A stretch of 64,000 bases of DNA from Stenotrophomonas cyclobalanopsidis (GTDB lineage Bacteria; Pseudomonadota; Gammaproteobacteria; Xanthomonadales; Xanthomonadaceae), in assembly GCF_008710035.1 (NCBI RefSeq), contig NZ_VYKI01000008.1, forward strand, positions 57,396 through 121,395. Direction: 5' to 3'. The notes under the pieces are model-generated. The model ran no database searches. It was not told where the DNA came from and saw nothing but the letters and a program-made list of their open reading frames with translations. Positions 51,277 to 62,341 of the stretch are shown one piece after another. Every line of letters starts with the position of its first letter. Within the stretch, counting starts at the first letter, position 1. The position numbers were made by a program, and so were the translations under genes.

Positions 51277-51618
51277 TTAGCCGCCGGTGCCGCCGGTACC
51301 GCCTGTGCCGCCCGTACCACCGGTGCCGCCCGTGCCGCCCGTGCCACCGGTACCGCCGGTGCCACCAGTTCCGCCGTTGCCACCGTTGTCGCCATTACCA
51401 CTGGAGCTATCGCCAGCAACGCTGTAAAGCACAGCACCCGCCGCCACGGCGATCACGGTGGTGCCAACGATCGCAGCGGTGGAAATGCCAGCCGCCTCAG
51501 CGCCAGCAGCGGTAGTAGCTGCAGTGCTTTCAGCCGTACCTTCAGTTGCAGGAACTTCCTGCGCAAAAACCGGGGAGGACATACCCAGCAGGGCCAGAAC
51601 GGCAATCATCTTCTTCAT
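51277..51618 (-). CDS. GfcA/YjbE-like secreted Gly/Thr repeat protein
   Basis: This 113-residue protein has a signal peptide (about 1-19, cut after VFA), an Ala/Thr/Glu-rich stretch, a hydrophobic helix (about 45-68), a Ser/Gly/Asp/Asn hinge and a tail of ten exact Gly-Gly-Thr repeats plus Gly-Gly up to the stop. The order signal-Thr-rich-helix-Gly/Thr tail resembles GfcA and YjbE, which open the gfc and yjb operons. The DNA of the tail is a 9-bp tandem array. It is the first gene of the minus-strand arm. Confidence 0.85.
   Translation of the reverse strand: MKKMIAVLALLGMSSPVFAQEVPATEGTAESTAATTAAGAEAAGISTAAIVGTTVIAVAAGAVLYSVAGDSSSGNGDNGGNGGTGGTGGTGGTGGTGGTGGTGGTGGTGGTGG
51280..51375 (-). repeat. 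9-bp tandem array coding (Gly-Gly-Thr)10
   Basis: Ten units of the form GGNGGNACN plus a partial unit lie at the 3' end of the GfcA-like gene. Third positions vary between units, so they are not freshly copied. Unit gain or loss would keep the frame. Confidence 0.9.
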
Positions 51619-51706
51619 CTACGGGGTCTCCTACTCCGTGAGGGAAATTTCCGCTGCCATCCTCGCCAATTCAGGGGGGGGATGTCAAGGAGCCTGAATG
51701 TCAGCA

Positions 51707-52297
51707 TTACGAACTGTGACGAGGCGTCACATCTGTGCGGCCAGACAGCCATTTTGCGAGGTCCACCACCATCTGGTGAGTTCGGAGGTGGGGAGCAGCG
51801 ATCGGGAGCGCGAGTCCAGCTGCCAAGGAAGCAGCAAGAATCCACGCGTGCGGCCTGGCTGGAAGGGGGCTGGAGCGCAGGCTCCACGCCGCTGCGGCCA
51901 AGCCCAGTGCCTGGCCGGCGACCACCTCCGAGAGGCTGTGGGCATGCAAAGGAATGCGGGACCAGCCAATCAGCAGGGCCAGGATCGCCCCTGCAGCAAA
52001 GCCCGCAGTTCTCGCTGGCCTAGCGGTTCCGGCCAGCAGGGTCCCGGCCACCGGATAGATGGCGCTCGACATCGCGGCATGCCCAGAAAATCCTGTGAAA
52101 TCGATGCTCGCGATACCCAGGCCCCAGCCCATGTAGGCGAGCTTGCTTGCGAGCGTCACCGCCGCCGTGATGGCGATAGCCACGAGTGCACGCCACTTGA
52201 ACGCCGAGCGGGGAAGGCTGATCAGCAAGACGGCAATCATGGGCAGCAACCAGCGGCTGTCACCCAGGCTCGATAGCAGTTTCCAGACGTCAGGCAT
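51707..52297 (-). CDS. PAP2-superfamily membrane phosphatase
   Basis: This 196-residue protein has about five membrane helices and the three phosphatase motifs: K-rich motif near SKLAYMGWG, FSGHAAMSS (SGH) and SRIPLHAHSLSEVVAG (SRxxxxH with H nearby). It probably works on undecaprenyl pyrophosphate or a lipid phosphate. The ATG at 52297 is preferred; the frame to 52372 is longer with no support. Being next to the polysaccharide locus suggests recycling of the carrier lipid. Confidence 0.87.
   Translation of the reverse strand: MPDVWKLLSSLGDSRWLLPMIAVLLISLPRSAFKWRALVAIAITAAVTLASKLAYMGWGLGIASIDFTGFSGHAAMSSAIYPVAGTLLAGTARPARTAGFAAGAILALLIGWSRIPLHAHSLSEVVAGQALGLAAAAWSLRSSPLPARPHAWILAASLAAGLALPIAAPHLRTHQMVVDLAKWLSGRTDVTPRHSS
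51715..51731. promoter_or_regulatory. CRP-like palindrome upstream of the gfcA-like gene
   Basis: TGTGAC-GAGGC-GTCACA is a perfect inverted repeat with the CRP/Clp half-sites TGTGA and TCACA, but seven bases apart instead of six. It is about 97-113 bp before the GfcA-like start and overlaps the 3' end of the PAP2 gene. Confidence 0.4.
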
Positions 52298-52406
52298 CTG
52301 ATTTTGAATGGGTAGGGGCAGGGGATGATAGCGACACCCGCTGCGTTCCACTGCCTCCCGCGCTTGGTCCATTCAGCCAGACGCGGTATCCTTCCCAGCT
52401 GCCAAT

Positions 52407-52483
52407 GGCCCCGTAGCTCAGCTGGATAGAGCGTCCCCCTCCTAAGGGGAAGGTCGCCCGTTCGAATCGGGCCGGGGTCACCA
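52407..52483 (+). tRNA. tRNA-Arg (anticodon CCU)
   Basis: A full cloverleaf: acceptor GGCCCCG/CGGGGTC (one G-T pair), D arm GCTC/GAGC, anticodon stem TCCCC/GGGGA with loop CTCCTAA (anticodon CCT at 52441-52443), T arm GCCCG/CGGGC with TTCGAAT, discriminator A and an encoded CCA. It reads the rare AGG codon. No integrase or att duplicate is seen near it. Confidence 0.97.
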
Positions 52484-52670
52484 CGCGCTTCGCGGCCTCA
52501 TCCGCAGTGTGGCCCTCATTCCCCGCATTCATCCGCATCGCATTGCCGGAAATGCGTATCACCCTGCAGAACGGCAAGGCCGTTTGCCCTTACGGTGATC
52601 CTGCAGCACAGGTTGACCGTCATTTCGAAGGCATCAGCCTGGCCGCAACCCTGTCGTCCGGAGTATCCCT

Positions 52671-52772
52671 GTGGACCTGTTGCTCGCCATTGGTGAGGTA
52701 GCGCTGGTGGCCGCCTGCCTGCTAGGGCTCGTCCATATTGCAGAGCGGGTCTGGCGCCGTCGCAAGCGCTGA
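52671..52772 (+). CDS. possible 33-residue single-helix membrane protein
   Basis: The GTG at 52671 has GGAG about eight bases upstream. The product has one hydrophobic helix (LLLAIGEVALVAACLLGLVH) and a strongly basic tail (RVWRRRKR), a typical layout for small inner-membrane proteins. There is no homology claim. It overlaps an unlikely longer frame in another phase. Confidence 0.4.
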   Translation: MDLLLAIGEVALVAACLLGLVHIAERVWRRRKR

Positions 52773-52831
52773 TCTGAGGTGGGGAGGGGTGTCTTCCAGC
52801 CGAAATGAATTCGCGCTATCGTCCGCGAATC

Positions 52832-52845
52832 GTGATGACCGTCAC
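52832..52845. promoter_or_regulatory. CRP/Clp-like site
   Basis: GTGA-TGACCG-TCAC, followed by A, matches TGTGA-N6-TCACA at nine of ten positions. It lies 15 bp before the small frame at 52861, too close for activation of that frame unless it acts as a repressor site. Confidence 0.4.
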
Positions 52846-52860
52846 ACTTGGGGTGTGCCC

Positions 52861-53037
52861 ATGCAAACTCGTCGTTTTCGGTATGCGTACAGGAAAGTGA
52901 GGGAATGGCATGTGGGTTCGGTCCGCGCCGGCTGGTTGGCGCTGCGCTACGGCCTGACCGGTGACACCGGGCGATTCAATTCGCACGGGGGTTGGCGGGT
53001 CAGTCGTCTGCGGGTGGACCCCGACACGGATTCCTGA
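52861..53037 (+). CDS. hypothetical basic protein, 58 residues
   Basis: This Arg/Tyr/Trp-rich small protein (opens QTRRFRYAYRKVREWHVG) has no signal or membrane segment. TTGGGG lies upstream of the ATG. The family is not recognised. The amino acid composition is not that of random high-G+C frames, but the evidence is modest. Confidence 0.35.
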   Translation: MQTRRFRYAYRKVREWHVGSVRAGWLALRYGLTGDTGRFNSHGGWRVSRLRVDPDTDS

Positions 53038-53129
53038 ATGCACGGGAGAGTACATCGCGAGCCTGCACGCGCACTGCACATGCAGAACGCGAAGCTCGCT
53101 CCATCCCTGTTATCACGATGGAGCAAGCG

Positions 53130-53240
53130 ATGAACAACCCCGGCACCCGTAAGCCCTCCTGGCGTCAGAGCAAAGGCCTATGGATCGTCATCGGCGTAGC
53201 CCTTGCCATTTTCGTGGTGACGCTGTTCCTGCGTTGGTAA
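53130..53240 (+). CDS. small single-helix membrane protein, 36 residues
   Basis: The ATG at 53130 has GGAG seven bases upstream. A basic N-terminal segment (NNPGTRKPSWRQSKG) precedes one hydrophobic helix (LWIVIGVALAIFVVTLFLRW). It is likely a true small inner-membrane protein of unknown role. A SMAG pair follows directly. Confidence 0.5.
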   Translation: MNNPGTRKPSWRQSKGLWIVIGVALAIFVVTLFLRW

Positions 53241-53251
53241 CCGCGTCTCGC

Positions 53252-53340
53252 CGCCGGGCATGGCCCGGCGCTACCGAGCGAGCGTCGATCCACACCGGGC
53301 GTGGATGAGGGTTTCCGCAGTGCGGACCAACGGTCCGCAC
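53252..53340. repeat. SMAG element plus a second palindrome
   Basis: A reversed 23-mer ending in GCTAC lies at 53252-53274, and GTGCGGACCAACGGTCCGCAC lies at 53320-53340. It fills most of the gap between the small membrane frame and the receiver gene. Confidence 0.8.
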
Positions 53341-53361
53341 CCACCACCGGGCGCTGATCCC

Positions 53362-53721
53362 TCAATCCTGCTTCAACAGCTCCACCAGCTGGCGCAGCCT
53401 GTACGGCTTGGGGAGGAATTCCACCTGGTCGGGCAGCGGCGGCAGCTGGGAGCGGGCATAGCCGGACGACAGGATCATCCGCGCGTGTGGCTGGTCGCGG
53501 GCCACGTGCTCGCTCAGCTCGATGCCGGACATGCCGTTGGGCATGCTGACGTCGCTGAACACCACGTCGAAGCGCTGGCCGCCCTGCATCAGGGCGACGG
53601 CTTCGTGGCCGTCGGACGTGGTTGCCACATCGATGCCGAAATCGCGCAGCGCCAGGCCGATCATTTCGCGTAGATCGGACTGGTCCTCCACCATCAATAC
53701 GCGGAGCGGGTCATCAGTCAT
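53362..53721 (-). CDS. single-domain response regulator
   Basis: This 119-residue receiver has MVEDQSD, acceptor Asp57 in VVFSDVSMPNGMSG, SSGYA and Lys105 in FLPKPY. There is no output domain. The ATG at 53721 overlaps the 3' end of the kinase gene by 8 bp, so the kinase and this receiver are coupled and probably form a phosphotransfer pair. Confidence 0.92.
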   Translation of the reverse strand: MTDDPLRVLMVEDQSDLREMIGLALRDFGIDVATTSDGHEAVALMQGGQRFDVVFSDVSMPNGMSGIELSEHVARDQPHARMILSSGYARSQLPPLPDQVEFLPKPYRLRQLVELLKQD

Positions 53722-54871
53722 GGGCAGGGTCCTCCATTGCGGGTAGCAGCAGGCTGACCGTGGTGCCGACACCGGGCGTGGTGGACACATCAACGAAGCC
53801 GCCGCACTGGGTAGTAAAACCGAACACCTGGCTCAGGCCCAGACCGCTGCCCTTGCCGATGTCCTTGGTCGTAAAGAAGGGCTCGGTGGCCCGTTCGGCG
53901 ATGTCCGGGGCCATGCCATGGCCCTCGTCGCAGACGCTTAGTGTCACATATCCACGCTGCAGCGCGGTGTCCGCGTCCGGATCCAGGCGTTGCTCCAGGG
54001 CGGTGGCCACCAGGACGCGGCCACCGTCCAGGGTGGCGTCGGCGGCGTTGGCCACCAGGTTGGCAAGTGCGGTCTGCAGCTGCAGCGGGTCGGTGCTGAG
54101 CAGGGGCAGGCCCGGGGCCAGGTCGGCTTCCACGGTCACGCCGGGTGGGCAGGCGCTGCGCAGGCCGGGCAGCCACTCGCTGATCTGCTGGTTGATGTCC
54201 AGCGGCTCGCGGATCAGGGTCTGGCCGGTGCTGAAGGCCAGCAGCTGCCGGGTCAGCAGGGCGCCGCGGTCGGTGGCTGCTTGTGCGGTGGTCAGCAGTT
54301 CGGCGGCGCGGGCGTCGCTGCCCACGCGCATCGACAGCAGGTCCAACGCGTTGCCGACCGTGGTCAGCAGGTTGTTGAACTCGTGCGACAGGCCGCGGCT
54401 GAGCCGACCCACGGTCTCGAACTGCTGGGTCTGGCGCAGGGCGCGCTGAGCGTCGCGCAGCAGGCGCTGGGCCTGCCAGTGCTTGGTGATGTCGCGGGTG
54501 ATCTTGACGAAACCCAGCAGCTCGCCGTTCTCGCGCACCGCCTCGATGACGATGCTGGCCCTGAAAGACGAGCCATCGCGGCGTACCCGCCAGCCCTCAG
54601 TAGCCACGTGGCCGTTCTGTGCGGCCAGGTGCAGCAGGCGCTGCGGCTCGCCGGCCTCGCGTTCATCGGCCAGGTAGAAGCGGCTGAAGTGAGTGCCGAT
54701 GACCTCGTCGGCACGGTAGCCCTTGATGCGTTCGGCACCCGGGTTCCAGCTGCAGACCATCCCATGGGGATCGAGCAGGTACAGGGCATGGTCGCGAACG
54801 CTGTCAATCAGCAATCGCAGTTGTCGGGACGTGTCCGTCAGCACGGAGGGCGTAGAAGCAAGAGCGTCCAC
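53714..54871 (-). CDS. PAS-domain soluble histidine kinase
   Basis: This protein of about 385 residues has one PAS domain (about 20-135; LYLLDPHGMVCSWNPGAERIKG in part, FVKITRDITKHW), HisKA with His163 in RGLSHEFNN, and a HATPase domain (NLVANAADATLDGG, GKGSGLGLSQVFG). The start is uncertain: GTG at 54871 or 54844, neither with a clear ribosome site. The open frame continues far upstream antisense to the next kinase, which is an artefact. It is divergent from the triple-receiver hybrid kinase and coupled to the receiver gene. Confidence 0.85.
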   Translation of the reverse strand: MDALASTPSVLTDTSRQLRLLIDSVRDHALYLLDPHGMVCSWNPGAERIKGYRADEVIGTHFSRFYLADEREAGEPQRLLHLAAQNGHVATEGWRVRRDGSSFRASIVIEAVRENGELLGFVKITRDITKHWQAQRLLRDAQRALRQTQQFETVGRLSRGLSHEFNNLLTTVGNALDLLSMRVGSDARAAELLTTAQAATDRGALLTRQLLAFSTGQTLIREPLDINQQISEWLPGLRSACPPGVTVEADLAPGLPLLSTDPLQLQTALANLVANAADATLDGGRVLVATALEQRLDPDADTALQRGYVTLSVCDEGHGMAPDIAERATEPFFTTKDIGKGSGLGLSQVFGFTTQCGGFVDVSTTPGVGTTVSLLLPAMEDPAHD

Positions 54872-55021
54872 CTGGAAATCAGTAATACCCCTGTAGGGGA
54901 TGCGACCGTAGGCAGGCGAGCGTGAAGGACATGTGCACGCATTGCCTGTGCCATTGGTCGTATGCGGCTGAATGCGACACGGGGTAGCATAACCGCCTCT
55001 TTCTGCCCGGGAACCCTTCTG

Positions 55022-58122
<3,101 letters not shown>

Positions 58123-58126
<4 letters not shown>

Positions 58127-58947
58127 ACGAGCAGGCGTTGTTCGATCTGGAATTGAAGGTGCTGCTGGAGGCGCTGTACCAGCGCTACCACTACGACTTC
58201 CGCAGCTACGCGGTGTCCTCGCTGCGGCGGCGCATTCACCAGGCCATGCAGCGCTATGACTGCGAGCGCCTGGTCGACCTGCAGCACCGCCTGCTGCACG
58301 AGCCGGACCTGTTCGCCCAGGCGATGCAGTTCTTCACCGTGCAGGTCTCGGAAATGTTCCGTGACCCGGCCTATTTCAAGCAGCTGCGCGAGCAGGTGGT
58401 GCCGGTGCTGCGCACCTACCCTTCGGTGAAGCTGTGGGTGGCCGGCTGCAGTACCGGGGAAGAGGTGTGGTCGCTGGCCATCCTGCTGCACGAGGAAGCA
58501 CTGCTGGAACGCAGCATCGTCTACGCGACCGACATCAACCCGGCCGCGCTGGCCAGTGCGGAAGCCGGTGCCTACAGCATCGACCGCCTGGCACAGTTCA
58601 GCCGCAACTACCTGGCCGCCGGCGGTACCGGTTCGCTGTCCGATTACTACGCTACCGCCTACGACGGAGCGGTGTTCGACCGCCAGCTGCGCCGCAACGT
58701 CGTGTTTGCCGATCACAGCCTGGCCACCGACACGGTGTTCTCCGAAGTGCACCTGGTCTCGTGCCGCAATGTGCTGATCTATTTCAACCGCGATCTGCAG
58801 GACCGCGCCGTTGGCCTGTTCCGTGAGGCGCTGGTTCACCGTGGCTTCCTCGGCCTGGGCAGCAAGGAATCGCTGCAGTTCGGCCGCCACCACGATGCGT
58901 TCGAAGCCTGCTCGCGCGAGCATCGGCTGTACCGGAAGGTCGTTTGA
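58123..58947 (+). CDS. CheR-family protein-glutamate methyltransferase
   Basis: This 274-residue protein has an N-terminal helical domain (DFRSYAVSSLRRRIHQAM) and a SAM-binding domain with WVAGCSTGEEVWSLAILLHE in part, YATDINPAAL and VSCRNVLIYFNRDLQ. It methylates glutamates, in chemotaxis on receptors; no receptor gene is present here. It starts inside the hybrid kinase stop and ends one base into the CheB ATG. Confidence 0.93.
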
Positions 58948-59519
58948 TGGCCGCCCCGCGTCCGCATCTGCTGGTCGTCGGCGCCTCTGCCGGTGGCGTG
59001 GCTGCGCTGCAGGCGCTGCTGGGTGCGCTGCCGGCCGGTCTGCCGATACCGGTGCTGGTGGTGCTGCATCTGCCGCGCGACCGCAGCAGCCGCATCGCCG
59101 AAGTACTGGCGCCGTACTGCGCGCTGCAGGTGCGCGAGGCGGAGGACAAGCAGCCGCTGCAGGCGGCGACGGTGACCTTCGCCGCACCCGACTACCATCT
59201 GCTGGTCGAGGACGCGCAGACCATCGCGCTGTCGATGGATGAGCCGGTGCTGTTCTCGCGCCCGGCCATCGATCCGTTGTTTGAATCCGCTGCGGCCGTG
59301 TTCGGGCCGCAGCTGCTGGCGGTGCTGCTGACCGGTGCCAGCAGCGATGGCAGTGAAGGGGTGGCTGCCGTGCGATCCGCCGGTGGCCGCGCCTGGTTGC
59401 AATGCCCCGAGGAGGCCGAGGCATCGATGATGCCGGCCTCCGCCCTGCAGCACGCCGGCGCAGATGCCGTGCTGCCTCTTGAATTGATGTGCCGTCGCTT
59501 GAAGGAGTTGTTCGCATGA
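58947..59519 (+). CDS. CheB-type methylesterase without receiver domain
   Basis: This 190-residue catalytic CheB domain has the triad Ser14 in VGASAGG, His41 in LHLPRD and Asp134 in TGASSDGSEG. The usual N-terminal receiver is absent, so its activity is not controlled by phosphorylation of its own domain. It is coupled to CheR and to the following receiver-kinase gene (4-bp overlap). It would reverse the CheR modification. Confidence 0.93.
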   Translation: MAAPRPHLLVVGASAGGVAALQALLGALPAGLPIPVLVVLHLPRDRSSRIAEVLAPYCALQVREAEDKQPLQAATVTFAAPDYHLLVEDAQTIALSMDEPVLFSRPAIDPLFESAAAVFGPQLLAVLLTGASSDGSEGVAAVRSAGGRAWLQCPEEAEASMMPASALQHAGADAVLPLELMCRRLKELFA

Positions 59520-60649
59520 ACCTGCTGCCACCGGACCCTGCGCAGTCGCAGACCCCGGTCAACCTGCTGATCGTCGATGACGTGCCGCAGAACCTGGTGG
59601 CCATGCAGGCGCTGCTGCGCCGCGAGGGCGTCAATCTGCTGCTGGCCGGCTCGGGCGCACAGGCGCTGGAGCTGCTGCTGGAGCATGAAGTGGCGCTGGC
59701 GCTGCTGGACGTGCACATGCCGGAGATCGATGGCTTCACCCTGGCCGAGCTGATGCGTGGCTCGCAGCGCAGCCGCGATGTGCCGATCATTTTCCTGACC
59801 GCCTCGCCGGATGATCCGGTGCGTGCGTTCAAGGGCTACGAGAGCGGTGCGGTCGATTTCCTGCACAAGCCGGTGGCCCCGCAGGTGATCCTGAGCAAGG
59901 TCAACGTGTTCATCGAGCTTTACCAGCAGCGCCAGCTGCTGAAGGCGCGCAACGAGGCGCTGGAGCGCGCGTTGAAGTTGAACGAGACGATGGCCGCCGT
60001 GCTGACCCACGATCTGCGCACGCCGCTGTCGGCCATCCTGCTGTGCGCCGACAAGCTGTCGCTGGAACTGCCACCGGGTAATACCAGTGCGCAGCAGACG
60101 CTGCAGTACCTGGAAGCCAGCACCGTGCGCATGGCGCGCATGGTCGAGCAGCTGCTGGATTTCTCGCGCATCCGCAGCGGCGGGCTGCGCCTGGAGGCCA
60201 ATGCCTGCGACATGGAAGCACTGGCGCGTGCAGTGATCGCCGAAGCCGGCAGCGCGCACGGCAGCGATCGCATCGCTTTCGAAGCCAGCGGTGATGCCAC
60301 GCTGCACGGCGACATGGATCGCCTGGGGCAGGTGGTGGCCAACCTGGTCGGCAATGCGATCACCCATGGGGGCAAGGACGTAGTGCGGGTTGCCGTCGAT
60401 GGCAGCGATTCGCGGGTGGTGACCCTGCGCGTGCGCAATGTCGGGCACATCGAGGAAGCACTGCTGCCGCGCCTGTTCGAGCCGTTCAAGGCCAGCTTCC
60501 ACCAGAGCAAGGGGCTGGGCCTTGGCCTGTACATCGTCGATCAGTTCGTGGCCGCGCACGGTGGACGCCTGAATGCACGCAACGAGCAGGGGCAGGTGGT
60601 GTTCGAAGCGGTGCTGCCGCGGCGTGCCGACGCGCGCATCAGCCGTTAA
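59516..60649 (+). CDS. receiver-histidine kinase fusion
   Basis: This 377-residue protein has an N-terminal receiver with acceptor Asp65 in LALLDVHMPEIDG and a KP motif in FLHKPVAP, then HisKA with His165 in VLTHDLRTPL and a HATPase domain (LVGNAITHG, KGLGLGLYIVDQF). A kinase controlled by its own receiver can take phosphate from the triple-receiver kinase upstream and continue the relay. The start is coupled to the CheB stop. It is the last gene of the four-gene operon. Confidence 0.93.
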   Translation: MNLLPPDPAQSQTPVNLLIVDDVPQNLVAMQALLRREGVNLLLAGSGAQALELLLEHEVALALLDVHMPEIDGFTLAELMRGSQRSRDVPIIFLTASPDDPVRAFKGYESGAVDFLHKPVAPQVILSKVNVFIELYQQRQLLKARNEALERALKLNETMAAVLTHDLRTPLSAILLCADKLSLELPPGNTSAQQTLQYLEASTVRMARMVEQLLDFSRIRSGGLRLEANACDMEALARAVIAEAGSAHGSDRIAFEASGDATLHGDMDRLGQVVANLVGNAITHGGKDVVRVAVDGSDSRVVTLRVRNVGHIEEALLPRLFEPFKASFHQSKGLGLGLYIVDQFVAAHGGRLNARNEQGQVVFEAVLPRRADARISR

Positions 60650-60736
60650 CTGAATTCTTCAGGGAACGCGTGGGCGAACTGAGACGGGCTCGTCCGTAGC
60701 TGCTACCGTGGACGCTTACGTTGCCAAGGAAGATTC

Positions 60737-61165
60737 ATGCCACTACGCGCCATTGCCTACGTCAGCCAGGCCCGGCCGGACCTTTCCGCCGAACGCCTGC
60801 AGACGTTGGTGAACGATGCCACCCGGTTCAACCGGATGGCCGGGGTGACGGGCGTGTTGTTGCACGATGGGCAGCGTTTCCTGCAGTACATCGAAGGACC
60901 GCCCGATGGCATCGATTCGGTGTACGAGCGCATCCTGCAGGCGGGCAGTCATGTGGACATCGTCGAACTGGCGCGCGGGCGGTTGGGCCAGCGCCAGTTC
61001 CCGTACTGGTCGATGCGCGCGTTGCCGGTCGATGCGCTGAAGCTGCGCCAGCTGGCCAGCAGTGACTGGTCCGGTTTCTCGCGCACGGTGGAGGGCGATG
61101 ATGCCGAACCCACCGCAGTGGATCTTCTGAGCGCCGTCGTGCGCCCTATGCTCAGCGCTGGGTAG
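60737..61165 (+). CDS. BLUF-domain blue-light photoreceptor 3
   Basis: This stand-alone BLUF protein of 142 residues has Tyr8 (AYVSQ), Asn32 (FNRMAG), Gln50 (FLQYIEG), Trp91 and Met93 (PYWSM), all intact. It lies 87 bp after the receiver-kinase on the same strand and may belong to that unit or have its own promoter. The TAG stop lies in the GTAG of the following SMAG element. Confidence 0.93.
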   Translation: MPLRAIAYVSQARPDLSAERLQTLVNDATRFNRMAGVTGVLLHDGQRFLQYIEGPPDGIDSVYERILQAGSHVDIVELARGRLGQRQFPYWSMRALPVDALKLRQLASSDWSGFSRTVEGDDAEPTAVDLLSAVVRPMLSAG

Positions 61166-61218
61166 CGTCGAGCTTGCTCGACTGAATGGCTTCGGTAGTC
61201 GAGCAGGCTCGACTCTAC
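61162..61218. repeat. SMAG inverted dimer
   Basis: GTAGCGTCGAGCTTGCTCGAC is followed by GTAGTCGAGCAGGCTCGAC and CTAC. The first GTAG gives the stop codon of BLUF 3. Confidence 0.85.
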
Positions 61219-61288
61219 GGGACCGTGTTTCACTCCGCGGTCACCTGTGCCGGGTTCCCATCGGGCTTCCTGGGGAAGGGAGTACGGC

Positions 61289-62341
61289 ATGAAGCGGACG
61301 AAGTGGCAGGGCAGGGCGGCGCTGGCCATGGCGCTGGCGGCGGCGATGGTCCCGGCATGGGCGTGCACGCGCGCGGTCTATCTCGGTGACAACGGCGATG
61401 TGATCACCGCCCGGTCGATGGACTGGAAGGTGGACGTTGCCACCAACCTGTATGTCCTGCCGCGCGGCATCGAACGTACCGGCCAGGCCGGACCGAAGTC
61501 GGCGAAGTGGACCGCGCGCTACGGCAGCGTGGTGGCGACCGGCTACGACGTGTCCACTACTGACGGCATGAACGAGAAGGGCCTCGTCGCCAACCTGCTG
61601 TGGCTGGTCGAATCGGAATATCCGCAGCAGCGTGGCAACAAGCCGGGGCTGGCCATCTCGCTGTGGGCGCAGTACGTGCTGGACAATTTCGGCAGCGTGG
61701 CCGAGGCCGTGGCTGCACTGGAGCGCGAGCCGTTCGCCATCGTCACCGACAAGGTGCCCGGTGAGGACCGCCAGGCGACCTTGCATCTTTCGCTGTCCGA
61801 CGCTACCGGCGACAGCGCCATCATCGAATACATCGGCGGCCGCCAGGTCATCCATCACGACCGCCGCTACCAGGTGATGACCAACTCCCCGATCTTCGAT
61901 CAGCAGCTGGCACTCAATGCCTACTGGAAGAGCATCGGGGGCACGGTGATGCTGCCGGGTACCAACCGCTCGGCCGATCGCTTCGCGCGTGCCTCGTTCT
62001 ATATCAATGCCATTCCCAAGGCTGAAGATCCGGTGGAGGCGCTAGCCAGTGTGTTCAGCGTCATCCGCAATGTGTCGGTGCCGTTTGGCATCACCACGCC
62101 GGGCGAGCCGAACATCTCGTCCACGCGCTGGCGCACGGTGGCCGACCACAAGCGCCGGCTGTACTTCTTTGAATCGGCGCTGACGCCCAACACGTTCTGG
62201 GTCGATCTGAACAAGGTCGATTTCGGCGGGCAGGTGCTCAAGCTCGACCTGGGCCGGGACCAGCGCAACACCTTCTCCGGTGATGCGCTGTCGCAGTTCG
62301 TGCCGAGCAAGCCGTTCGCCTTCCTCGGCACCGACGGCTAG
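61289..62341 (+). CDS. secreted Ntn-type amidohydrolase (choloylglycine hydrolase/penicillin V acylase family)
   Basis: This 350-residue precursor has a signal peptide of 25 residues ending AWA, after which Cys26 (CTRAVYLGDNG) becomes the N-terminal nucleophile, as in Ntn hydrolases. Other family motifs are ITARSMDWK, GMNEKGLVANLLWL, the Asn-containing VMTNSPIFDQQL and FVNA-like NPNTFWVDL. It cleaves linear amides; relatives act on bile salts, penicillin V or acyl-homoserine lactones. The periplasmic place and lack of partners leave the substrate open. Confidence 0.92.
   Translation: MKRTKWQGRAALAMALAAAMVPAWACTRAVYLGDNGDVITARSMDWKVDVATNLYVLPRGIERTGQAGPKSAKWTARYGSVVATGYDVSTTDGMNEKGLVANLLWLVESEYPQQRGNKPGLAISLWAQYVLDNFGSVAEAVAALEREPFAIVTDKVPGEDRQATLHLSLSDATGDSAIIEYIGGRQVIHHDRRYQVMTNSPIFDQQLALNAYWKSIGGTVMLPGTNRSADRFARASFYINAIPKAEDPVEALASVFSVIRNVSVPFGITTPGEPNISSTRWRTVADHKRRLYFFESALTPNTFWVDLNKVDFGGQVLKLDLGRDQRNTFSGDALSQFVPSKPFAFLGTDG

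Noticed and set aside
52407..52483. tRNA-Arg as integration site of a genomic island
   Set aside because: No integrase, excisionase or duplicated tRNA 3' end is visible in the flanking sequence.
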